In this document: piece after piece, positions 52,796-64,000 of the stretch | How the letters are laid out: each line of letters begins with the position of its first letter | Position numbering within the stretch: position 1 is the stretch's first letter | Assembly: GCA_008694505.1 (NCBI GenBank) | Contig: VZDJ01000047.1 | Coordinates: 257,927-321,926, forward strand | Direction of reading: 5' to 3' | DNA from: Cyanoderma ruficeps | Lineage: Eukaryota > Chordata > Aves > Passeriformes > Timaliidae | Length of the DNA: 64,000 nt | Notes under the pieces: model-generated | Database searches by the model: none | Told to the model about the DNA's origin: nothing | Seen by the model: only the letters and a program-made list of their open reading frames with translations | Made by a program: the position numbers and the translations under genes

Positions 52796-55790
52796 AAAGA
52801 AAATCATGCATTATAATCTGGTAGGTTTGTGGGACGAAAGACTCATTTTGTGCTTGAGTTTTAACAATATTTTACAGGGAAAAAAAAGATATTTGAGGGG
52901 TTTTTTTAGCTTTCTAGCCCATAACCTGAAAAGAGGTAGTTCGGACTCTACACGGTGTTTAGTTTGCAAGTAGCTTGGGAGCTAAAAGGAAGTGAGTAGA
53001 AAATAGCAATACAAGTAGCACTGCCTGCTCCAAGCTGCTCAGGCTACCCGCAGTACCTGCTCAGACTGCAGCAGTTTTCACAAAGTTAAGCACAGTGTTC
53101 TCAGTGAAATCAAGGTTATGTTCAGCCTGTCTTAAGTTTGGTGCTCAAAATTGCCCTTTTTATTTGCATTTTGAACAGATTAGCTAGTTTTTTACATACC
53201 GACGCTTTAATTTGCATATATATCAAATTGGCAGTTTGGGCCAGAGAGCTTTTATTCTGGTTTGGTTTTATCTGACAGAAGCTGTGCTGGGGGACAGATA
53301 CCCCCGTGGTGGCATGTGTGAGGCTTGGTGCTCTGGTGTTCCCACCAGCACCGTTCCAGCCCAACAGCCTGGTTTGGGCATTGCAAGCTGACATTCTTCA
53401 TATGCTCAGAAAATTCACACAAACCTTTCAGTGTGAGGAGAAGATCCTGCACACAACAAATTCATGTACACTGTTGGGGTTTCATTTGACCACAGTTGTA
53501 TATATACAATGCCACAATGTGTAAAGTTTAATGAGTTAAGTGTGTCGTAAGTAGTTGGGCAGACTGAAAGAAGCCAAGGTTGTGGTGATGGGTTTGCACA
53601 GACCCAGCACCAAGGAGCTGTGGTTGTGATCGGGGTTCCAAAGTCATCTTGGAAAGCAGACAAGAAATAAAGACTTCCTTAACAGTGTGTGATAGAGTTG
53701 TGAAATGGTGACCAAAGTAATCTTGAACAGGATCTTGACCAGAGAGTGTTCAAGACTGCTTGGGTCTGAACACGTGTTTTGCTTTCCAGTAAATGGTTTG
53801 TAAAATATGAATGGATTAATCCTTACGCCTTTCATTTGCAATTTAATAATATCCCCTTCCTGCTGCCTGAACATGCTGTTTTTATTTTATTTGCTCTCCT
53901 AAAAAGAAATGCAAACTGAAGTAAGTGTGTATATTTGAAGAGGACATTAGATAGAACAAAGTAAGCCAAGTAGTTCTTTATAAAAAGAACTAGATAAAAC
54001 ATTGCAATTTCATCATTGAGAAAACTGATGCCGTAAGTGAAGTAACAAGAGTAAGTTATGGTTTTGTTTTGTGCTCTGCTGTGAGGTTTAGGGTTGGGGT
54101 TTTTTTTATTTTCAGGGGATATTTGTTTGTTTGTGAGGGCATATCTTTTTCTAGGTAGGATGAGAAGTCATGTTGTAGCTGGTATCTAGGGAAGATTTGT
54201 ATCCATCCAAGAGTTGTAGCTTCCTTGGTTCCCTCCTGCCCCCAGGAATTTCCACTGTTAACTATTCGAGGAATAGCTGCTTTCAGAAATGCATCTTTTC
54301 TCACCTGAATTTTAAACAATATTTTCTTCATGACAGAATTCAGTATCCTAATTAAAATGTAAAAGATGGTTTTATTGGCTAGGAGTAAATGCAGTTCACT
54401 TTATTTCAAATTTTTAATATCATGAGCTTGTCTTTAAAGGAAGCTCTAAAGGAAGCTCTCAAGTCTGATTGCCTGGAGCCCCCTGAAAGTAGCTCATTCT
54501 GCATTCAGGGGCACTGCTATGCCAATCTCCTTAGGGCTCAAGGTAGACAGAGTTGTTGCCTTTCATCCTGTGTATTAAAATGAAAGCAAAAGAAAGCAGT
54601 AGAGGCATTGTCTGTCTCTCTAAGAGTAAGTCTGTATTCTTACTGTAATAGGCAATGTTAATGGTAACCCTTGCTTTATTACAACAGGGAGGTCGGGATG
54701 GAGCCCTAGAAAATGGCAACTGTGCTGAGATAGGCTGCATATTATTCCATTATAAAGTAGTCCCATTAGTCTGTTGGCTGAAGCTGGCAGTGAGAGTTGT
54801 CTGGAATCCAAGACAATTGGCAGAAGAAAGTGGAGGGAATAAATGATTTCACAGCTGAGGAGAACCCAGCACACAGACTGAGGAGGCAACACGACATGAT
54901 GTCAGTGAGATGGAGCTCCTACAGTGCCTTCCCTCCCAGAGAGCTGGGGGAGTGTCACTGAGACAGGTGACAGTGCCCTGTGACACAGGGGAATCTTGTC
55001 ACACCTACGTGATAAGAAATTGATGTGGACAAAGGGGAAATTACTTGCTCATAAAAAGAGCAATGAAGGAGGAGTAGTATCTGAGGTAGTGTAACCTCTG
55101 ATCCCTGAATCCAGAACTGCCAGGCTGTTGTGTCCAGGGCAGAAGTGCCCTGGCTGCCACACCTGAGAGGATCCTTCTGACTTTGATAATTCAGTCATTA
55201 ATCGTATCATCCGGTGGGAAAACACGTATTACAATCCACCATTAACATATCTCTTTTGTTAGCTTTATACGTCCTTTCTTTAAACAAACAAAATTCAAAC
55301 CTACTTGTGAATGTTCCTAGTAACGCTTCAGTTGTTTATAGTAAGAACTGGAAGCAAAAAAAAAAAAAGGTGTCAGAGAAGTTTTGACTTTAGCTTCTAG
55401 GCAATAGACAGTAGAAATGTCAGGTCTTATACAACCTTGTTGTGTCAGGAATACTCACAGTCACTAAAACATAGAGAAACTAAATACCATTAGAAAGCAA
55501 AAATAAATTTTAAAAATACATAAAGTGTCTAATAACTTGTGTGAAGTGGGGCGTCCTCGGAGATTCTGGCCTGCAGCCTTCCTGGGATCTGAGTGCAAAA
55601 AAGAGCTTATCTGGTTAATCTGAGCAAGTTTCAGTGGTGGGCCTGATTTGACTGGAGGGGGGATGGAAATGCAAGTAAAACAGACGTCTGGGTTCCTTGG
55701 GAACACTGATGCTTAGGATGGCTCAGCTGCTGTTCAGTATGGAAACGAAGATTTCTATTTATTTGGCTTCAGGAGCTGCATTTCAGTTGA

Positions 55791-55925
55791 TTGGTTTTGG
55801 GGCTTGGTTTTGGTTTTTTTGGTTGGTTGGTTTTGGTTTGGTTTCTTGGGGGGAGGGGTTGGTTTGGTTTCGTGGTGGCTTTTTTGGGTTTTGGGATTAT
55901 TTTTTTTTGGCTTTTTTTATTTTAA
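55791..55925. repeat. G/T-rich (GGTTT)n low-complexity tract in intron 2
   Basis: About 135 bp made almost wholly of G and T on the plus (GRIA3 sense) strand, with GGTT and GGTTT units and a GGGGGGAGGGG core. It encodes a spurious Trp/Phe/Gly-rich frame. Because it would be present in the pre-mRNA it has RNA quadruplex potential. Confidence 0.9.
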
Positions 55926-58285
55926 GTAAATTCTGCTTACCACTGTTATCACTCTGCCTCTGAACATCTTCGTTCCTTGGCAGGAACCACCAGTCTGTCA
56001 TGACCTGAAAGTTTCTTATCTTCTCTTGACGTGCTTGAGAATTCACAGACTTCTGTCATACATTACTTCCCCTCCTGGACACGATGGCATGTGGCAGCTC
56101 ACTGTGAGCACAAGTCCAGTGTTAAATCTCCATTAATAAACACTCACCTTGCAGCTAATGCCAAAATAATGGCAGCTCATGATCTCCCATTGGATAACTG
56201 CTGCTCAGGACCTCTCTCCCTCACTTGTGGGCATTGAAACTTTTCCAGATCAGGTTATACAGCAGGTTGGTTATGTGCTGTCCTTGGAAACAGATGTGTA
56301 TCTACATAATTTAAGAGTTTATGGATCAGCAAAAAAAATGGCTTTATTTCTTGAGGAATGAGGTTGAACTAGGACTTGTCCAAATAGTCTCTTTAACAGC
56401 CAAAGTATGTGTTTGACCATCTGTATTTTTTAAGTAAAAAAAAAAAACCCATAAATCAACTTAATTAAGGATTAATTAAGGAAAAATACTGAAATTCTTA
56501 CTCAAACATGAATATTGTTCTGATTGTCAGTAGAAAGTAATTTGTAAAAAGAGCTTAAGGCTAAGGCTTAGCCTTTTTAAAATTTTTTCTTGTGGCTTAG
56601 CAATGTTAGAATAATAGTATAATTAAAATGAATCTAATTACACATTTGTTTTTTGGAAAACAAGTAACAATATGACTGTGGGTTCATGGATATTCTGTAG
56701 ATTTGTCTGATCACAGAAGAGATGAGGTCACAAACTGTATGGAAGACCTAATGCTACAAAATTTTAACAAAACTGCGAGTTCAAAAATGCAAATGAACAC
56801 TGAGGACCAAGATAATTGGCATTTTAGCTTTTCTTTATATAAACTATGGTTTATTTGCCTTTTAAATAGGCTGGTAAAACTCAGCTGGCATCCTACAGTG
56901 CATGCAGAATAGTCAGGAATAATAAACTACTAATAGAAGACAGTCTATCAAAGGGTTAATCTTTAAAATCTGCTGTGAATACAAACCTGAACCCAGGGAA
57001 ATAAGAGTGGGCAGGTAGTTGCATTTGTTAGAAGGTATTTTTGATGATCCTCCAGTAGGAGAAATAGCAAATACTCGGAGGACGAAATGAGAGCTCTCGC
57101 CTCCCTGCGAGCAGCAGCTCCGTCAGCCCGGACTCGAAGGTGTCGCTTGGAGAAGGTGCTGCTCCCTCAGGTTGTTCACACACTGCTTTTGTCTCAGATT
57201 ACTCACCAGCTGAGGATGGGCTCTTTGCATAAACGAGCACAGTCTGCTATGAAAATACACTTTAATTCAGTTGAGTCACATTTCAGAAGTATTCCTGAGT
57301 CTTACACCTGATAAGAATTGCTGGGTGAATTCAGGACTGTTTGAAATATTCTTGGTTTTTAGGATCACTAGATCTTTGAGATTATGTTTGTTACATTGCA
57401 AGAAGGGATGGTTCCTGGAATACTTGCATTTCTCTGCAGTACAGAATCTACATAAAAACGATGTCATTAATATATACATAAAAGAAGCTTGATCTGTGAG
57501 GTACAGGCTCAGTGTATATGAGGACACTCAGCTCCATTAATCCCATTTCACTGATTATTCCCCTGGAATTAGGGAGTTTACACACCATTTAAATGATATG
57601 GAGACTGCCAGACTTTTTAATGTATTTTTTTTTTGTTTTTCCCTTTTTTTCCTCCTGTAAGTTAATGCTTTTTATTTGTTACTTCAGCAGATAATTTTTA
57701 TGGTAGCTTTTCTGCTTTATATCCTGCTGGTATGTAGTTTAACAAGATGCCTTTTTAAACAGTGTGTTTAATTCCTCAGTCATGCCTCAGGGAATAAATT
57801 CTTACTGTATTATAACTTCTTTTAAATCTTTTCTGTGGTTGAGGACCTCTGCAAACTTTCCTTTCGGAAATTACCACCTCTTACTTCCTTTCTGCGTCTC
57901 ATCAGCTGTTACTTGCTGCTGGTATCCGCAGCTGGTCATGTCCTGTTACAGTGGCTTAAATACTTAAAGAAATTCCTTAACAGCATTTCTAGTTTTTGCA
58001 TGTAGAGCTCCAGGAAGAAAATCAAATTTTCACACCTGACTGCTGATTTTAGATGTTGTCCGTGATGGTGTGTCAGTGAGCTGATATTGTGGAGAATCCT
58101 TTTTAAAATTACTTTAACAGTTTTTAGTGATGCTGAATGGTAGCATTTATGGTGGAAAACGTGATGATATTTTAGAAGTAGCAATGTTGTACTTTTCTGT
58201 GTAGAAGCCATTTCTTCCTTACTAGTAACTACTTTGCTTTTTGCAAAGTTAAATATGCAGTGTTTTTGCAAAAGTGTTTAATGGA

Positions 58286-58924
58286 TGTCTTGGTTTTGAT
58301 ACAAGTTTTAGGAGAAAACGTCCTGGAATTAGTGTTTCATCTAAAGAAAAGGGAGTTTGTCAATGAGAGAAGTGAATACCAGAGGGTGAAAGTGAAAAAA
58401 TCCCAAACTGTTTATTAACCAAAAAAAGGGTGCACACAAGGCACAGGAAAGGATTATAAATGAATAAACGGTCGATATTGAAATTTCAAGCCCCGAAGCC
58501 CATCAGGGCTGTGGTGCAGGGGCAGGGATGGAGCTGCCCGCTGGTCTCAGGGGAGTCACAGCAGCTCCCGCAGCCCTCGGGCACAGCGCATGGGAAGGAA
58601 CATTCTGGCCTTGGTTCCTCCTCACTGCAGGCACAGCCCGTGGGTTTTGGTGTCCTTTCTTTGGCTTGGTCTTGGGCCCCACTGTGGTGTTGTGTTATGA
58701 CCCTGCGTATTGTGTTGAGGGGCTGCAGGGATTCCATGCAACACAGGCTCCCGAGAGTGGAGGGGAAAAAACCAAAAATAAGCTGAAACAGTTCAAAGGG
58801 GGAACAAAAACAAACAAAAAAACCCGAACAAAAACAAACAAACCTGAGGTATCTCTGTGGAGTCCTGAGAAAAAAGTGGGGAAAGAAAAAAAAGCAGCTT
58901 CTTGCCCAAGCAAGCAGAAGCGTA
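58286..58924 (-). mobile_element. LTR-like part of a composite repeat element in intron 2
   Basis: The left edge TGTCTTGGTTTTG resembles the passerine LTR edge (as at 9,391). On the minus strand an ATTTATAAT TATA-like box (about 58,452-58,460) is followed by an AATAAA polyadenylation signal (about 58,413-58,418), and the element would end in ...AAGACA. That order fits an LTR on the minus strand. About 58,795-58,900 is an A-rich stretch with AACAAAAACAAAC and GGGGAAAGAAAAAA, and the unit then runs into the tandem array at 58,925. No retroviral gene was recognised. Confidence 0.5.
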
Positions 58925-59515
58925 TCCAGCAACAGGGACAGTGTGACAGTGCGGTCTGTGGGGCACCGAGCGCGGCCATGAGGGGAGATTGAACAGGGCC
59001 GTGCTCGGGGTTCCCGAACGACAGGAGCGGTGTAACAGCACGGGCCGTGGGGCACGGAGCACGGCCCTGAGGGCAGTTTGAACGGGGTGCCCGGGGTTCC
59101 CAAACGGCAGGGACAGTGTGACATCGGCGGGGCACGGAGCACATCCTGAGGGGAGATTGAGCAGAGCCGTGCCCGGGGTTCCCAAATAACAGGAGCGGTG
59201 TAACATCGCGGTCCATGAGGCACAGCCCTGAGAGGAGTTCGAGCAGAGCCGTGCCGGGGTTCCCAAATAACAGGAGCGGTGTAACATCGCAGTCCATGAG
59301 GCACAGCCCTGAGGGGAGTGTGAGCAGAGCCGTGCCGGGGTTCCCAAATAACAGGAGCGGTGTAACATCGCAGTCCATGAGGCACAGCCCTCAGGGGAGT
59401 TCGAATAGAGCCGTGCCCGGGGTTCCCGAACGACAGGAGCGGTGTAACATTGCGGTCGGTCCATGAGGCACAGCCCTGAGGGGAGTGTGAGCAGAGCCGT
59501 GCCCGGGGTTCCCAG
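58925..59515. repeat. CpG-rich minisatellite, about seven units of 81-86 bp
   Basis: The motif TTCCCRAAYRACAGG recurs with starts at 59011, 59097, 59179, 59260, 59341, 59423 and 59509, spacings of 86, 82, 81, 81, 82 and 86 bp. A diverged first unit starts near 58,925. Units contain AGCGGTGTAACA, a CATGAGGCACAGCCCTGAG block and AGCAGAGCCGTGCCCGGGG. The array is G+C-rich and dense in CpG, unlike the intron around it. Because two units are exactly 81 bp (27 codons) and stop codons are rare, all three minus frames stay open for 220-300 codons. I regard these as repeat artefacts, not genes. Confidence 0.95.
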
Positions 59516-60774
59516 GCTCCAGCCCTACCCCTGCTTCATATTAAATCTACAGCAGCCATTTCTGGGCATAAAGCAGAGGATTAGGGAATATCACCATTAA
59601 GTCACCCCAAGACAATGGGACTGGTTGCGAATTGTTGTTAAATCCAGTTCTTGGCAAGTGAAGTTGTTAATTGTTAATGAATGAACATTTTTCTGGAAAA
59701 CTTTTTTCATTACAAATGGGCCTTGCTCATCCCTGTTCAGCAGTGGTATGATTAGCAGTGCTGCTGAGCTGTATTGTATTGCAGTTGTACAGTCTTTTTA
59801 TAATCCAGAGCCCCAGCACTTCGCACATCAGGCTCCCTCACTGTCTGTGTTACAGACTCCCTCCATGGAAAGAGCCCAAGGTCACAAGAATTTTGCACTT
59901 TTCCTACAGAGTTGAACAACAACGAAATTCTTTTTCTCACAATACCCATGAAGCTGGCCATGTTTACAAATTGAAATACTTTCATTTTTGTTCAAAAGGG
60001 TCATTGTTCAGTCTCTATAAAGGATGGGAAATAATGAAGTGTTTTCCCAGATAAGTACATGTGAAAAAAATCATCTTTGTCTGCATTTTGATTTTTTTCT
60101 GGTACAAGATGAGTTCCTCAGGACAGCAGAATGGTTAATGACTAAGAGCCTTCAGCTTAAGGGATATCAGCTTTAGTCCCAAAAAGCAACAATATGTGCT
60201 GCTCATTTGTGTTGTCATATAGTAAGTCACAGACTTTCCAAATTGCTTCTGAAAAATGTTAACACTCTGTTAAGAAGCCACCATAATATCTTACTGAAAA
60301 AGACCACACAGAGATTTCAGGGTTGTGGACTATAAAGAATAAAATATCCAGATTTCTTTGAATCAGATCTGAATCAAGTTTGGATACCAGGAAAAAATAT
60401 ACCTTAACATTCTGACTTTAAGGCAGGCCTGACATTTGTCATGTAGCTCCTTACAGAGCTCTCACAGTGCTACTTGAGGAAGGAAAGGTATTTTGCAGGC
60501 AGGGAATGTGATCCCATGTTAATTTTTAAAGAATAAAGAGAGATTAATGGATTGTAGCAACACAGGACAAAACACAACCAAAAATAAGTGTGTTCAGGCC
60601 AGTTTAAGTGTTACAAAGTTGGTTCAATTTATTGCTACACTGAAATTAGTATATATTATCTCATTCATTCAGTCCATCTGCTGCATCATACAGAATAATT
60701 TCAGGAATGGTTAGAAGGTTTGCCTCAAATATACTTTGAAAGTTTGATTGTATTAATTATATTTCAGATTTTAA

Positions 60775-61056
<282 letters not shown>

Positions 61057-61514
61057 TGATTCTCTGTTTCATAGTTTGCTCTGAGTACTGCCAGCATTAG
61101 TATGTGCAGCCCAGTTTTCTTCTGGGTTTAGGGAGAACATTCTGATGGTCCTAGAAAACCAGTTTGTTCTGGAGAAACTAAAATGAATGGATAAATGACA
61201 AGGAGGCAGGTTCACGTCACTGATAATGTTTAAAGATTGTCTGAGAACAGTGTTAGCAGTGTTCAATTTGGCCTGCCTGGTTTCCACGGAACTGCAGACT
61301 CCACACTTGCTAGGGTGTTTGAGTCCTTGCAAAATAAATAAGGTCAGCACTATGAAATGGGCTGATAAGCAGGACCTTCCACTGTGCATGACATTGTAAA
61401 TCCCACGGCTCTTTATAGAAATGCACATTTCTCCTTTCTGGAGAGACTGGACATGCTAAGATACGCTCTGGAGGTGCCTCAGCATTAATAATGATCTGAG
61501 CAAATAGTGTGGAG

Positions 61515-61609
61515 TCTCTGGAGTCCAGACAAAAAGGTGGGGAAAGAAAAAAAAAGAAGCTTCTTGCCTAAGCAAGCAAAAACTAATCCAACAACAAGAA
61601 CAATGTAAC
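61515..61609. repeat. Second copy of the intron 2 repeat element, 95 bp, without the array
   Basis: TCTCTGGAGTCC, GGTGGGGAAAGAAAAA, AGCTTCTTGCCTAAGCAAGC and AACAATGTAAC align base for base, with a few small indels, to 58,852-58,947 in intron 2. Similarity stops where the tandem array of the other copy begins to repeat. Both copies are in the same orientation. Confidence 0.85.
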
Positions 61610-63836
61610 TCGGCTGTGCTGGGCTGGAGAAGGAGTTTCAGCAGTCGTGTGTGATGCCTTTCTACTCAGTGGCAGCTCAGTCTGGACAGAGGTGTAGAGA
61701 CATCACAGTTTTTTCGTGGCATTGTAACCAAACCCCTCACTGTGTCTGGAGTTCTTCTGTCGTTTGGTTTGGATTTAGTCTGTCAATAGGTGTCTAGCAA
61801 GACCTGAAGTCAACGAAAAAAAGCCTTAATAAATAAGGTTATTGTTGGGTAATTTTCTTTTCATTGGCTGGCAGTGGATAGATGAAGGCTGAGGCAGGGA
61901 AGTGTTAATCTAATGCCCCAGGTTATTTGGCTAAGGAGAGTTAAAAATGTCTGCTTTAAAAGCAATTACATCTTTAATCCTTACTGCTACCAAAAGACAA
62001 ACATTTGACCTGAATGTATTGGATAGGTAAGGATGCAGAAAGCCTCAAAATACAGGTTCAGAAAATATGACCAGTCCTATTTCTTTTAAATATAAAACCT
62101 CCTGGGATTCTGTTGCATAAAGAAATGCCAGGTGAAAAAGAGGGGGAGAAGTAAAAAGGTACAAGTGGAACCTTTTCAATGATCATGTGTAAGGCATCAA
62201 ATTGCCCTAAAATGGGTTGAATACAAGTTAGTGAGGTCTGATTCCCTGCTTCTGCTGAAGACAAAAAACAACTGTGTTAGTTCTGCTTTTACAAAATGAG
62301 GTTACTTATCTGTCGCTGTCAAAGGACAAGACACTTCTGTGCTGCTTTCCCTGGAGAATGAGATTGGAGCTGATAAAAGAAGTGGTGTGTAGAGCCAGGC
62401 TCATTATAGCTTCCACAAAATTAAATTGATGGATTTTTATTTTTTTTAGAGTTGCACTGAAAGTTACTCATATGTGGAATTTTTTTTTGGCAAATCTTGG
62501 GGTAGGGTTAAGTTTTTATGGAATCTAAAAGGACTGTGCTTTAGTTCTTGGTGTGTTCCTAGGGATTTTAGAACGTTGGGTTTCAGTGGACCGACTCTCT
62601 CCTGAAAATAGCAATGAAGAATGTAAACTAAAAGAGTGACTGACTCCTGAGAGGTGCAAAAGAACTCCTCCTTCCACACAGCTCATTTCTTAGACTCTGT
62701 CTTGCCTCTCTGCATGTCAGGAAGTTTTATTTCATTAAAAAGATCATTCTTCAATGAAGGGGAAAATAAAAATAGTGGTAGCAGCTACACCAGCATTAGT
62801 AAACCCTGAACTCAGCACCTGCTGTTCAGTCAAATGTCAAAAGAATCAAGAGCTGAGCTGTTCATTAACATGTTTATTCTTCAGAACAGAGGAATTGTCC
62901 TCCTAGCTGAAAACCTGCTCTGTATCCCTTACATAAAGAAAAAGGAATTAACACTGGCTTACAGTTTTCTCAGAATTGAACATGGGCTTGGTCCATTTTA
63001 AAAATTATAATTCTTATTTGCTAATATATTTATACCTGTTGAATTCTTCTCAGTTGCACCTATGAGGCTGCTGCATTGAGTTTTGCTTACACTTTCAAAA
63101 GTACGGAAAGTTTTAAAATTTTGACATTTTCTTCTGTACATGTCAGTCTGTGGTGAAGAATAACCTACAACGCTTGCTTGGGAGCCTATAAAATACCAAA
63201 AGTGACCAGAAAAGGGAGGGGTACTGCAAACGTTGATTCTTCTGAGTTTTTTGGCTCTTAGCAGGAGTGTTTTGGGCAGCGGTCCAGGAGCATGGGGGTG
63301 GCATGCAGACAGTATCAATTGCTGGCATTTAGGTAACTGCAGGTGAGCTCCTCACTCTCCTGTCCCACTTCTTTCTACGGTGGGGAGTCAAATCCTGGCA
63401 AGACCTCCTGTGTCACAGGACCAGGCCTCACAGGTCTCTGCATTTAAAGACTAATGTGCCCCAGTAACTGCCCTGCAGAAATTTTCTTCTAGGTCAAAAA
63501 CGACTTGCAGCATGGCCACAGAATGTGGCGTCTTTTGCATGGTGTTACTAGAAAGGATGTGGTGTGGTTGTGGTGTAGGTTTTCATGATACAACAGAGAA
63601 CCCACACAGTGTAAAGATGCTTATGATAGAATATCCATTATTTAGATTTAAGGAACAATCATACTTCATGTACTTACATGCGATAGGAAAATTATCTGTT
63701 TCTTTCACTATCAGCCGTTTGGGCATGAGTGATTTTACCATCTTATAATGCCTAAAATTTGTATTTATATAGGGTTGAAAGTCATAGATACTGCTAAGAG
63801 ATGTTTGTATAAAATCTAAGTAATTTAACCTCGCAG

Positions 63837-63906
63837 GGAGGCAAACCTTGACACACTTATTTAGGGCACAAGGAGGCAAACCTTGACATACTTATTTAGG
63901 GCACAT
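63837..63906. repeat. 35-bp tandem duplication in intron 3
   Basis: Two adjacent 35-bp units (63,837-63,871 and 63,872-63,906) contain GGCAAACCTTGACA and CTTATTTAGGGCACA. They differ at an internal base (ACACAC against ACATAC) and at the last base. Confidence 0.93.
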
Positions 63907-64000
63907 TGCTTCATTGCTTTCAACAGTCTAATGTATGAACCAAAGCTCTGTTCAGGAAACAAGCCAGGACCTTAACTGAAATATTTCTGGATTACTTCAC

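Noticed and set aside
58486..59464. Three long minus-strand open frames (299, 227 and 223 codons) with repeated peptide units
   Set aside because: All three frames of the same strand are open at once over a tandem array with unit lengths at or near 81 bp, which is what a stop-poor repeat gives. No domain is recognised and the frames cross into LTR-like noncoding sequence.
58925..59515. CRISPR-like array of regularly spaced repeats
   Set aside because: The whole 81-86 bp unit is repeated with no unique spacers, and the context is an intron of a vertebrate gene. It is a minisatellite.

Overview
This window looks like a stretch of bird nuclear genome, probably from a songbird. It carries the promoter and first three coding exons of GRIA3, the AMPA-type glutamate receptor subunit GluA3, on the plus strand. 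The avian assignment rests on CR1 LINE fragments (near 5.06, 12.27 and 17.2 kb), on LTR pieces whose edges read TGTCCTGGTTTG/TGTCTTGGTTTTG as I remember from passerine endogenous retroviruses, on low repeat density, and on a GRIA3 sequence close to but distinct from the mammalian one. There is no bacterial gene organisation.

Layout. Positions 1 to about 26,900 are AT-rich noncoding DNA upstream of GRIA3. I find no credible gene there, only CR1 pieces, one LTR-like fragment, simple repeats and relics of an old palindromic repeat. From about 26,980 to 28,480 lies a strong CpG island holding the GRIA3 promoter, 5' leader (with two short upstream ORFs) and exon 1. Coding exons are 27,922-28,012, 28,854-29,012 and 60,797-61,036. 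They are separated by a short intron 1 (841 bp) and a very long intron 2 (31,784 bp). The rest, from 61,037, is intron 3; the gene continues beyond the window. All splice sites are GT/AG and all junctions are phase 1. Together the exons give 490 coding nt, covering the signal peptide and the first part of the extracellular amino-terminal domain.

The most unusual structure is in the last part of intron 2. A roughly 1.2 kb repeat element (58,286 to about 59,515) joins an LTR-like edge, a low-complexity tract and about seven CpG-rich tandem units of 81-86 bp. A 95-bp relative of its middle part, without the expanded array, sits in intron 3 (61,515-61,609). Also notable are a CR1 copy that appears internally deleted (17,173-17,602), and a GRIA3 start codon placed six codons downstream of the start annotated in mammals. 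I found no previously undescribed gene system. The findings are candidates in repeat evolution and gene regulation, made by eye and without database searches.
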